Source: Auriscalpium vulgare
Taxonomy: Eukaryota; Basidiomycota; Agaricomycetes; Russulales; Auriscalpiaceae
Direction: 5' to 3'
DNA: 64,000 nt
NCBI GenBank assembly: GCA_019915015.1
Contig: JAHBBC010000001.1
Coordinates: forward strand, 2,294,001 to 2,358,000
This document shows positions 11,561 to 24,811 of this stretch, one piece after another. The notes beneath the pieces are model-generated. The model did not search any database and was not told the DNA's origin. It saw only the letters and a list, made by a program, of their open reading frames with translations. Numbering within the stretch: position 1 is the first letter of the stretch; every line of letters begins with the position of its first letter. Made by a program: the position numbers and the translations under genes.

Positions 11561-13465
11561 TCAGCGACGCCGAACCGCTACCAGTGACCCGGGCTTGTCG
11601 AGGCGCAGCCCGACGGGGCTCAGCGAAGACACGATCTCAACGTGGCTCTGTCGCTGGCGGTGGCCGGGGCTCGGGCGGCGGCCCCAGCCGACCCAGCCAA
11701 GCAGCCTGTCCGTAGAAACGTAGTCGTACGCCATGACGCGGTCCACGCCGTCTGTGTCCTCGACGGCGGCCGCGTCACCCCACACGGGGCGCTCGTCGAG
11801 TGTCGCGAGCGCGGACTTGGCCTGTAGGTCAAACGTGCCCGTGTACGGCGCGTCGAGCGAGACGTTCACAGGGCCCTGTGTGTTGAGCACCTGCAGCGCG
11901 AGGCGCGCGGAGTGCGTGACGTGCGTGACGGTCAGATCGATCGGCGCGTTGAACGTACGCGCTTTGGCGACGAAGTTCTTCTTGGGCCGCGTGAAGTCGA
12001 AGAGCCGCGGTCGCACGAGGAGGCTCAGGTTCGCGACGATGGGCCTAAGGGAGACGTCAGTGCGATTTATACGGCGGGAGAGGATAGATGATACAGACGC
12101 GTTGCCAGACTCCATGGAAAGTGCCATAGGTAATGGAACATGTTCGTCGTGGTACATAGTCACGTCAGCGTCGATAGGGCTGGCGGGACATCTATTAGCA
12201 ATCGAAGGGAGCCTTGATTGCAAACCGAAAAACGCACCCATTGATTGTGTCCAAAGTGAGAGACTCTGAGATATTGAAAGTCCCGTAAATTTCGGCTTCA
12301 GATGTCTTGACATGCAATGACGCAGCCTTGATCGCCTGAGAAAGCCAGCAAGTCAGCAAAGCTGCTCGTGGAACCACACCAGGATGAAACTGACGCCGAA
12401 TGTGATTTTTGAAGACAGGCCCTCGATGTGCATGCCGCCAAAGGTTACGTCCGACCCGAGGTCGCCGAATTCTTGCTCGAAGAACGGGAGGTATGTAGTA
12501 AGTTCCTCAATGTATGCGGGCACAGGCAACGAAGGCAGGAGTAGCTGGATGTCGAAGAGTATGCGAGCGCCTACGTCTCGCTGGTCTCGTTGGGGATCTA
12601 TGCCGGCGGTCAGTTCCGAGTCCCGACGGGGTGCGCAGCAGCAGACGACTCACACTGATAGTAATTCGAGACGACGTTGATGTCTTGGTGCGGCAGACGG
12701 AAGTATTCTTAAAGAGACTTCTATGGGTAAAAGCGGCGGTGACTTGCAGGGTGGAGGCCGTCGCGTTCGCGTCCGGGTTGATGTCTACCTTCAGGCGGCC
12801 AAACACGCGGTCGCGCCATTGGTCCGCGGTGCCGTTCGCGCGCAAAATAATGGCGTCCCCCAACATGATACCGAGCTTGAGGCTACGCAGAAAGTGTTCA
12901 AGGAAAACCTACGCGCGGATGGGAGGAAAATAGTTACCTGGCGGCACCCTCGTCCGTCGTGGACGTGCCCGGCAGCGAGCGGTGCTCCGTCCACGCATTG
13001 CACTCCATCGCGACGGACTTGACTCGTCAGACAGTACCTTTGTATGCTGTAGATTTGCGTGCGGCGGGGGGACGTAGTCGAACAGCGGCTCGCCGCGGTG
13101 ATACACGGTATGGCGCCTCTGCGTTGCATCAGAGCCCGCATTCGCCGTGTAGGGTGCACCCACACTCACCAGAAACGTCCATGGGATGCCGACGACGATG
13201 AAGAGGCCCGTGTAGAGGAAGACGGCGTACCACACGAGCTTACAGACTTTTCGCGCGCGCGGACTCTTGCCGCGGCTGCGGGAGAGCAGGTGCTGGGCCT
13301 CGGAGGTCTCATAGTCGGGGAGGGTGGGGTTTGGACTCTGTGGGCGCTGATAGTGGGCGAGGGGGGCGGGGGGAGGTGGTGTGTGCGGTGGGTGGACGAG
13401 CCAGGCTGGACGGGATCTGTGGGGAGCTTGGGCAGCTGGTCCTGCTCTGCCTCGAGGATGATCAT
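11561..13465 (-). CDS. Type II membrane glycoprotein, DUF3712/LEA-like
   Basis: From a probable start at 13465 (MIILEAEQDQLPKLPTDP) the protein has a short Pro-rich cytosolic N-terminus, a basic stretch (SRSRGKSPRARK) and one membrane segment (LVWYAVFLYTGLFIVVGIPWTFL). A long lumenal part with repeated beta-type segments and many N-x-S/T sites follows. Examples of exons are AASLHVKTSEAEIYGTFN and NAPIDLTVTHVTHSARLALQ. This plan matches fungal DUF3712 proteins, which have AsmA/LEA-like beta repeats and unknown function. The stop is at 11561. Some inner junctions are unsatisfying: the early frame change near 13400 needs a GTCC donor, and frames near 13040 and 12730 do not join cleanly. Those points could be unusual introns, errors or mutations. 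The gene is 211 bp downstream of ERO1 on the same strand. Confidence 0.6.
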
Positions 13466-13676
13466 GGCTCCGGGCGGCCCGGACGATGCGGTGCAGGATG
13501 CAGCAGGAGGATGTGCTTTTGCGGGGGGCGGGACAAGAAGAGAGGGGACGCTGGCCGCCGAGGGTCAGCACGATACTGGCAGGAGATACAAGTGTTAGTG
13601 GGCAGACGTGGACTACACAGCCAGTGCCTGTTCCGATCACGCGCTGACCGCACAACTGACAAATCGCCATTATATC

Positions 13677-15821
13677 CTACAGCTCCGTCCGCGATCCAGG
13701 CCCCTGCTCTTTCCCAGACCCCTTGAACACTGAAGCCACCACCGCCGACACACGCTGCAGCACCTCCGCAACAACGCTCGCGCAATCCACTGTCCCGTCC
13801 TTGCACGCCTGCAGCAGCGGCGCCAGCCGCCGCTGCACACCCTGCAGCAGATTCGCAGGCGGCATGTCCTCGGCACCGACGACGGGCGATGGCCGCGCGG
13901 GCTGTGTGAGAAATGAGCGGGCCCGCGGCGCAATGCTCGGCTCCAGACTGCGCACCTGCGATTTGACTGCTTTCTCTGCTTCTTGGATGAGCTTTGCGGA
14001 ATCCGTGGCATTCGCCGCGCGCCAAAGTCGGCGGAAGTCGGCCACTGCGTGCAAACTTTCCGTGAACCGGTGGAGGGTTTGATGAGCGCAACGACCTCCG
14101 TTCGTTGCAGTAGGTTGGCATTCGTCTTGGGGCTGGGAGCGTCCTGTCAGCACAGGCAAACCCATGTTACATGTAGGATACCCACTCCAAGGCCTTCTCG
14201 TCCATCTCGAACAGCACCTTCAGAGCAGTGCCGACGCCAGATGTTTGCACCTTCCCCACAGACGGCACTTGTCGCAGCCAACACAGTCCATAATCCGTGT
14301 CACGTTCCGGAAGTGCTGCTTAAACTCTTCCTTGACAATCTGCGTATAAAATCAGCGAGAGTCTATGCTGTCAGGAAGTCGGTCACTGACATCAGCCTGC
14401 TCGCCTCGGAACAGGACCGTCTCGTCGAAATGCCCCGCGAAGTCGGCGATCTCGATCACTTTGTTCATCTTGTCGACTGTTGCAGTGTGTTCTTCGTGCG
14501 TCCCGGAGGCGCAGTAATCATAGGCAGACAGATATGGCCCGAGGCGTGCCACCGCCCGAAGGAGGAGGACGGTGTTAAAATAGATGTACTGCAGGCGCTC
14601 TGGATGTGAGGCAATCCTATTAACGTAGCATTGGAGATCAGGGCCCTTCAGAGGGTCTTGTAAGCGCAAGTGTGTTTTAGGTCGAACAGATCACCTACCC
14701 ATTTCCGGTTGTCGGGTCTAAGTGTTCGTGACAGATATGTGTCGATATGGAAGCATGAAGTCCTGCGCGCGGTATGAGAATAATTCACAGAGGTGAAGTA
14801 GGTCGCACATACCTGATATAACCTTATAATAAACGCGCTTCTCCAAGCACTGTTCCGCGGGCTCCTGCCCGTCAATTCTCAGCACCGACGCCATTGTATC
14901 CGGCAGCACCACAGGCCCGTTCCCTCTGTGTGACGCCGTCAACGACGCCTCCGATTGTCCAAAGCAGTTTTCCTCGTATATCGCCTTCCATACGCGGTGC
15001 GCGGACTCCCCTATGTACCCCGTGTACCGCTCTGGGTTGAGGGAGAGGTCGACATAGTCGCCCTCTGTGCGTTCATGTTGAGTGAGCGGCGCGGCGCCGG
15101 GGGCACTGGGATGAAACGTACCGGTCTCATCGTCGAGGAAGCAGAAGTCGGAGTCGCGATAGTAGCAGCCGGGCAGGGACTCCCGCTAGGCAACATACGC
15201 AATGCTGAGCATACGTCAGTGATACCACAGTAGACAAGACACGTACGTGTTCTGCGCGCTCTACTGAGCTTAGAGCTTGGATCGCCATTTCTCCGGTATG
15301 ACTTCCTGCGGGCACCTTAGTCAGAACAGATAGAAACATCGCAGAGCGAGGCGTACCTCTTCGACCGTCGCAATCGCACAGTCCTTGTTCATACACAGCA
15401 CGTTCTCGTCCCAGAACGGGCATTCGCGGTACAAGTCGGCCTGGCGTGAGGGACTATATCAGTCGGTGACAAAGCACAGAGTGAAAGGCTACGCACGCGG
15501 AAGTACTTGAAGAACGGCGTGGCTACAAGGTCGTGCAGCTGCGCATACAGGTCATCGTTCACGCTCTCTATCGTCTCGTAGTCGCACATGGTCGTCTCTA
15601 TGGGGCCAGTGGGCTAGTGCAGGTGAGCATGACGTCGGTGACCGCGGAAGGCGCACGCACCGTCTGCTCACACGTCTGTGTGCGCGCGGGCTCATGCTCA
15701 GGACCTTCTGGACCTGATCTTTCCGGACGAGCGCGTCGCCGAGGAAGGATGCATCGGCAGCGAAGGCGGCGTCGAGAACGAGCGCGAGGATGGCGCTGGG
15801 CAGGAGGAGGGCCGAGCGCAT
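13677..15821 (-). CDS. ERO1: ER thiol oxidase Ero1
   Basis: Ero1 re-oxidises protein disulfide isomerase in the ER lumen and passes electrons to oxygen through FAD. Start 15821 gives a clean signal peptide ([21 protein letters not shown]); an in-frame ATG at 15884 would mask it. Spliced motifs include the N-terminal cysteine region ([18 protein letters not shown]), the shuttle region [12 protein letters not shown] with [40 protein letters not shown] and the active-site pair in [12 protein letters not shown]. The C-terminal tail ends at stop 13677. It lacks an obvious KDEL and is extended by an Ala/Pro-rich helix. A 15-nt exon (15661-15675, TCEQT) sits between introns of 38 and 47 nt. Confidence 0.93.
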
Positions 15822-17110
15822 TCGGGCGGAATTGAGGTAAACTGTTCGAGCAAGGTCTAAATTGTGTGGGTTGTGTGTGTGCAAGGAGCGCAGGTATCAG
15901 AGAGCGGTACGGTTGGGTATGTACGGGGATGATGTTAGTAATAGAAATACTCTGGGAAGGCCGACGTGGAGGCGCCCCGCTGCGCCCACGTGCTCCCATT
16001 CGAGAGCTGGCTCAGGCTGGCCGAACCTCTCGTCCCTTCCAGAGCCCTGGCCCCTCTCGCCGCTTGATCCTGCGTTGGCCCACTTTGTACTCTGGCCTCT
16101 TCATAGTCTGTGCGTGGTAACTTCATGAGGGGAGAATTATCCCGACCGTGCGCATGCGGCGAATCACACTGCCAGCGCATCCTGCGACGGTTTGATTCAT
16201 CATGCGTGTGTTGTGTCCTTACATGGACTGAGATCCTAGACAACACTCGCCTTCAGCCAGCTGGCAAGCCCAGGTACGCCGAGGCTTCGTATGATGTGCC
16301 ACGTATGCCAAAGTTCCATGATACGCCCGCGTTGTCGCAACACAATGGGGAAGAGCGGGCTTACAGTGAGCCTGTGCTCTCGTGTCGGCAAAAGGACGCA
16401 GCATGAGGTCTCAGTCGCCGACCTTGCGCGGAGGATAAGTAGGTCGTTCCGCCAACAAGGTCAGTGGTTCAATCCTCTACGAAATTGAGCGCGATGAGAC
16501 ATCGATATCATGCATCACGCCTGCAGCACCCTGCCCCTCACCTTTCTTTATCCTCTAGTGACCACCGAGTTGTCCGGGGTCCTCAGAGTGTCTCAGAGGT
16601 CCTCAGTCGGGCGGCGGAGTCTGTCATTTGACGATATCTAATCGCGATCACGCTTGCGCCTCCATATGATCGTAGCATAGCATCCGCGTTCAACGACCGG
16701 ATATTGCAAACCATCTGATGCAGTGATGGAGAACAAGGATGAAGGGGGGTTTCGGAGAGTTTCGGTTGCCAAAGCGCTGAAAGGCGAACGAGCGAGGGCC
16801 AGGGATTCAGCTGTGCAAGTGCTCAGGTTGGGAAGCCTATAATAGGGTCGGAAGTGCGAGATGAAGAGATGCTTGATGGTCGCTTAGAAGCAGTGGCCGG
16901 ATCAGGCAGGTGAGTAGGATCGCGTTGACCGGGGAATCTTGCCCGACTTGTACAAAAAACCCATTCCTTCCAGCCGGTGTCAAACACATCGTTTGGTTTC
17001 TCCCTCCCTCTCCCTCCCCCGTCGGCGCCCTCCGTCCCTCTTCACGACCCCGCAGCGGCCTCTCAAACGCTCTCTGCCTTGCACATCACTATCCTTACTT
17101 CGCCTCCGCC
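15822..17110. other. Intergenic region without supported gene
   Basis: About 1.3 kb between divergent genes. Short open frames on both strands show no family features. A CTATAATAG sequence near 16837 could be a promoter element for the gene at 17111. A 28-base segment at 16408-16435 recurs with three mismatches at 30254-30281. Confidence 0.4.
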
Positions 17111-18330
17111 ATGAAGTTCGCCGCTGCATTCGCCACTCTTTTCCTCGCCCTCGTCGCCGTCGACGCTTCCTCCCGTCACGACTTCCACCACCTCGCGAAG
17201 CACCATCATCGCGTTTCCCGCCGCGACACCACGAGCAAACGCTGCAAGCCCCGCCCGGCGTCTGTGTCCCTCACGTCCGGCACCGCTGCCCATACCACCG
17301 CTGTCCATACGACCTCGGCTACGCCCGCCAAGAACATCGCAGTCCATACCACCGCAGCTGCCGCCAAGCCTGCGTCCACCGTCAAGTCGGAGGGTACAAG
17401 CATCTTGGCGTTATCGACGTCTCGTCTGCCTGCGGCCCCAGCCGAGGAACGGGTGCGTTGTCCTCAGAGCCGACTCCGCCGCTAGCTTCTGACTCTTCAC
17501 CCAGAGCAAGTGACAGCGGTCAGTGGTCCTAACGGCCACATCGACTTCCTCAATTGCGGCATCAATTCTTCCAAGGGGTGGAACCCACCGCTCATCCATG
17601 TCAACCAGCTCAAACACGTTACGCTGGCGGAAGCCCGTCACACCGCGTTCAGCGCGTGCACTGACGAGATAATTGCCAAGTTTGAGCAGTATGGGAGTCA
17701 GTTTGGCGGTACGTTTCCAACCTGGGCCTTCTCTAATAGCCACTGGCCCTGATTGGTTGTGTCGCAGTTCCGTCCATTATTTTCGCGTCGTTCGCAATGC
17801 AGGAAAGCACCTGCAACCCTCCACTGTCGGTGGTGGCGGAGAGCAGGGATTGATGCAGATCACGAAGGACAAGTGCGGCGGCGCGCCCAATGGTAATTGC
17901 AAGGACATCGACTACAATATCCGTACCGGCGCCAAGTACTTCGCCGACACTCTCAACTCCTTCAACGGTGATGTCCTATCGGCTGTTGAACCTACAACGG
18001 CTGGTTCCATGGCATGACATACGTGCGTACCGCTGGTTCTCCTGCACGAAGCAGCCGTTTCTGATACCAGCTCCAGGCTGATGCGACGAAGGCCGCTCAT
18101 AGCTCCTGCTGCCTCTGCCACAGAATATCGACTAGTAAGTCTCCGTTCCTCTGCCAACGCCAGTATTGCGCTGCCGCTTGGTTGTAGACGCTTACCACGT
18201 CCCCGCTTCGTGCAGTTTGATGGAATGGGCCAACGGCTGGATAATGGGCATTAACGCTTACGACACGAGCAAGATCCGCCTCGGCAAATACTTCAATCTT
18301 GACCAATGCACCACACACCCGGGCAACTAG
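17111..18330 (+). CDS. Secreted lysozyme-like SLT/GH23 protein
   Basis: A signal peptide (MKFAAAFATLFLALVAVDA) is followed by a His/Arg-rich propeptide-like stretch containing a possible Kex2-type RR, a low-complexity Ala/Thr/Ser linker, and a C-terminal lysozyme-fold domain. The domain carries the transglycosylase-type catalytic Glu in FASFAMQESTCNPS and the second motif GGGGEQGLMQIT. GTYNGW and ANGWIMGINAYD follow further on, with several cysteines likely to form disulfides. The stop is TAG at 18328-18330. By family it should cleave the glycan chain of bacterial peptidoglycan or a related beta-1,4-linked aminosugar polymer outside the cell. That activity is inferred. Introns of about 55 nt interrupt the domain, so the gene is normally fungal in structure. 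Confidence 0.8.
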
Positions 18331-18848
18331 TCGGAGACGCCTCCGCCTGCCCGCGCCGACTGGACGTCGGCCACGTTCTCATGTGGGCTCGAAGCCCGTT
18401 TTGCTTCGTTCCTTTCACAACATACTTCAACGTACTTGATGTATAGCTTGCTGGTACTGTATATTTTTTATTTGGCTGGAACCTGGAACTCGTTGATACC
18501 CCAGTGTCTCTCGTTGAGGGCAGAGTCGCACCACACTGTACTCTCACCGAACCGTTTGCGTTTGGTTGTGGTGAATTGCTGATGAACGCGGAATACGCTT
18601 CAAGTGCAGCTCTCAGCGCCTCATGATACATGAAGTCTTATCGATACATTCACTATATTGCAAACATATAAATGATACGGACCCGGTCTTCGTGCAAAGC
18701 ACTTAGCCTGAGCGAAATCTGTATGTAACACATCTTCTAGCCAACCGCAACACAACTCATGGCCTCGCGCGTCCCCCAACTTCTCCTCACTCCGCACTAT
18801 TATTTTTCTAGAGATTTTCTGTACTTTCATGCGCGCCCCGGCTCAGCT
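18331..18848. other. Convergent 3' regions
   Basis: AT-richer spacer between two convergent genes. It has polyadenylation-like AT tracts near 18460 and 18660 and no gene. Confidence 0.4.
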
Positions 18849-21501
<2,653 letters not shown>

Positions 21502-22138
21502 AGAAAGCCAGGATTATATGCGCGTGATTCATTGTGAGGCTGACGGTCAGCCCACGGCGAGCGTAAGCGTGAGTTCCATGGCTGAAAAAGAAGGACGCCA
21601 ATGGGACACAAAATGGAAGCCAGATTGTACCATGCAATAGCTCACGATAGCTCAAGAGTCGAGCAATCAGAGAAGAGACACACCGCGACGCGTGTAGTGA
21701 TCAGTTCTGTCAGGCTGGACAGATTACCTGCAATTACAGTAGCACGCACAGAATGTATACAGAATGCACCAGCGCCGATACTGGGTCACGGCACGTCAAT
21801 AGTCGTAGAGAGTGATGAGGCAGGGGACTCCAGAGGAGGGTGCGATTGTCATGAAAATGCAGCCTGACCCGGTGGATGGACGAAAAGCCAACATAGGGAG
21901 GAAGTGCATACAGGCGTGCACACGGTAAGCTCTCAGATCCAGAGATGCAGATGGCGCGAATGACCTGGCGGATGCATAGAGGAGGGTTCATCGGGGAGGG
22001 AGAAGTGAGAGCTCAAGCGCTCAAGGCTTGCCAATGGGGATCAATGATCATAGCTAGACGCCCAGTCATGTGACCGGACCGAGAAATGCGATTATCTGTT
22101 GCGCGCCTGCGCGGCAAAGTACAGTCTTGAGCAATACG
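21502..22138. other. Divergent intergenic region
   Basis: About 640 bp between the kinase and PP5 starts. No gene is supported. It probably holds both promoters, and no clear TATA box is seen. Confidence 0.35.
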
Positions 22139-24594
22139 ATGAGCGACTCCTCGACCCCGTCCTCGCCTTTGCCAGAATCTGGATCCACCCCGCCCTCCTC
22201 CGTCCCCTCGCCCGCCCTCTCCAATCTCAGCATTGCAGATCCCAAGGAGGTCTCCGAACACGACAAGGCCGAGGCTGCACGTCTGAAAGGAGAAGCGAAC
22301 GTCGCCTTTTCTTGTGCGTCTGCGACCGTGAACGAGTCTCAGCTTGCGCGGTGCTAATTCATAACCTTCCAGCTCATGAATTCCCTAAGGCTGCCGACCT
22401 GTATTCGCAAGCGATCCAGCTGAATCCACTCGACGCGACTATCTTCTGCAACCGCGCGTACACTCGAATAAAGTTAGAGGAGCATGGCTACGCTCTGCAT
22501 GATGCTAGTGAGTGTAGCATCCGCCTTATAAATGCTCGAAAATACTTCACCCTCGCTCATATTCCTACAGGCAGAGCTATCGAGCTCAATCCGAAGTATG
22601 CGAAAGCCTACTATCGGTAGGTGCACTATCCGTGAACCAGTTTCTTGCACAGTGCGTGCTCACTGGAGTTCCGCAATACAGTCGAGCCATGTGCCATCTG
22701 CAAACACTCAAACCCCAGCTCGCTATCGCCGACCTGAGGCAGGTCCTCAAGCTAGAGCCGCAAAACAAGCAGGTGAAGGAACAGCTCGCGCAGACCCAGA
22801 AGCTCGTGCGGAGAATCGAGTTCGAGAAGGTATGTCCCATCATCTCTACGATCTGGACATCGCTAGATTTTCTGCCATCCAGGCTATCGAGGTAGGTGAC
22901 GAGCAGAGCGCCGCCGATCGCTGTCTCGAAGTCATCGCAGAAGGTTCATCATACTGCTAATTGTTTTCCTACTCTTTGCTGAGCGTTTTTAGGCGGCTGC
23001 GAGCTGGACAAGAACTACGCGGGTCCGAAGCTGGAGGTTGTGGACGGCAAATACCAGGTCACTCTTGAGTTTTGTCCGGGCGATGATTCAATCGTTCAAG
23101 GACGGCAAGGCTCTCCCCAAACGCTACGTATGGGAAATTGTACTTGGGGCCTATGCGCATTTTTCCAAAGAGGAGTCTTTGGTGGATGTGACTCTAGAGG
23201 ATGGCGAAACTATCGACGTGATAGGCGATGTCCACGGTAATGACTGTTTGGTTTGTCTTCGTGGAGGACACCATACTGAATCATGTTATCTAGGCCAGTT
23301 CTATGACGTACTCCATCTGTTTTCACTTACGGGAGAGCCGTCAAAATCGCACCGACTGCTCATGAACGGGGACCTCGTGGACCGTGGCTCCTGGTCAATA
23401 GAGGTTATCTTGACGGCGTTTGCATTCAAATGTGCGTTCCGCTGTGAGTCTTAATGAGAGGAGCTCACAATACTGGGTTTCAGGGCTATACCCCAAGCAC
23501 ATGTTCCTCAACCGTGGCAATCACGAAGCAAAAGACATGAATCGGACGTATGGCTTTGAGGGCGAAGCCAAGCATAAACACGGCGAGCAGACGTACAAGG
23601 TCAAGCATTCACTGGAGGTCACTATGCATTGTTTACTGACAAGCACTGCTACCAGTTATTCGCCTATGTATTCACCGCAAGTAAGTGACCAGGGCTCGTG
23701 TGTATTACTCTTATTCTAACGCCACCCTGTAGTGCCTTTGGCCACATTAATTAGCGCGACCAAGCCACCTACCAAGAAGGCTGGTGCAATCCTCTCGCCC
23801 GAGGGAAAGAAGCGATACTTCGTCACGCATGGCGGTTTATTCAGCAAGGACGGTGTACTCTCGACGACATTCGCAAGATCGAACGCATAGGACAGCAGCC
23901 GGGAACAGAGGGTCTTATGTGTCAGTCTATTCGTTTGATTACAACCACGCGGTACTCATAGCAAACGTCAGGCGAGGTACCTTAGCAAACTTGTCGTGGT
24001 TGGGGAGCAAGGCTAAGCGATTTGCAGCTGTTGTGGACCGATCCTCAAGAAGCGCCAGGGCGCGGACCAAGCAAAAGGGTGAGCTCTTATCCCTTCGGCA
24101 TTGAGCTATCTAACTTACTCTATCACATACAGGGCGTTGGAATTGGTTTCGGTCCCGACGTAACACGCCGATGGTGTGAACTCAATGGTGTGACTGGCAT
24201 TTTGCGGAGTCACGAAGTGCGCCAAGGCGAGAACATCTATATCTATGCGCTACCAGAATATCCGCTGACCGGAACTGCACCAGACGGGTACGCAATTGAG
24301 CACAATGGTCTTTGCACAACAGTGAGTTCTCCGTCAGCCTGAAAATCAAAGTCCAATACTTACATCTTCCCATCTCAGGTGTTCTCCGCGCCGAATTATG
24401 TGGACCAAGGTGGAAATAAAGGCGCCTTCGTGAGCACTTCCAGCTGGCCGTGTAATACCACATACTAACAGCCATGTAAGATCCGGATCGACTCTACGGG
24501 GACACAAGAGTACTTCCAATTCCAGGCGCAGCCGCATCCACCGATGAAGCCAATGGCATACGCGCAGGCCGGGCTGTCGAGCATGTTCATGTAA
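22139..24594 (+). CDS. PPT1: Serine/threonine protein phosphatase 5 with an apparent frameshift
   Basis: PP5 is a PPP-family phosphatase, normally autoinhibited by an N-terminal TPR domain that binds Hsp90. The start at 22139 gives a Ser/Pro-rich leader, then TPR repeats ([63 protein letters not shown]). The catalytic domain follows with metal-site motifs [38 protein letters not shown] and [13 protein letters not shown], ending [10 protein letters not shown]. The stop TAA is at 24592-24594. Two oddities are present. After HGGLFSKDG the frame shifts by one base near 23855, so the conserved segment [10 protein letters not shown] is read only in another frame. Downstream, a 5-nt exon at 23972-23976 restores the family motif MCELLW. 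All other introns are normal. A single missing base could be a sequencing error or a real null allele. Confidence 0.9.
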
Positions 24595-24811
24595 AATTGC
24601 ATGCAATTCTGGACCTGAGGGTGGCCGTTGGACAGAAATTTATTGTTGTAGTAATATCTTTCTTGCCCGTGTACATACATGTTGTCAATGGGCGTCTGTG
24701 ACAGAGTGACGTGACCTGAGGACTCTGGCAGCCGGGTGGCACACACGGACCCAGACCTTCATCGCCACCTCACCGTCTGCTCCCTCTAGGCAAATCACCA
24801 CTTTACCGGCG

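Noticed and set aside
16405..16485. tRNA-like stretch with GGTTCAATCC
   Set aside because: The T-loop is one base short, no 5-bp T-stem or acceptor stem pairs, and no anticodon arm is found.
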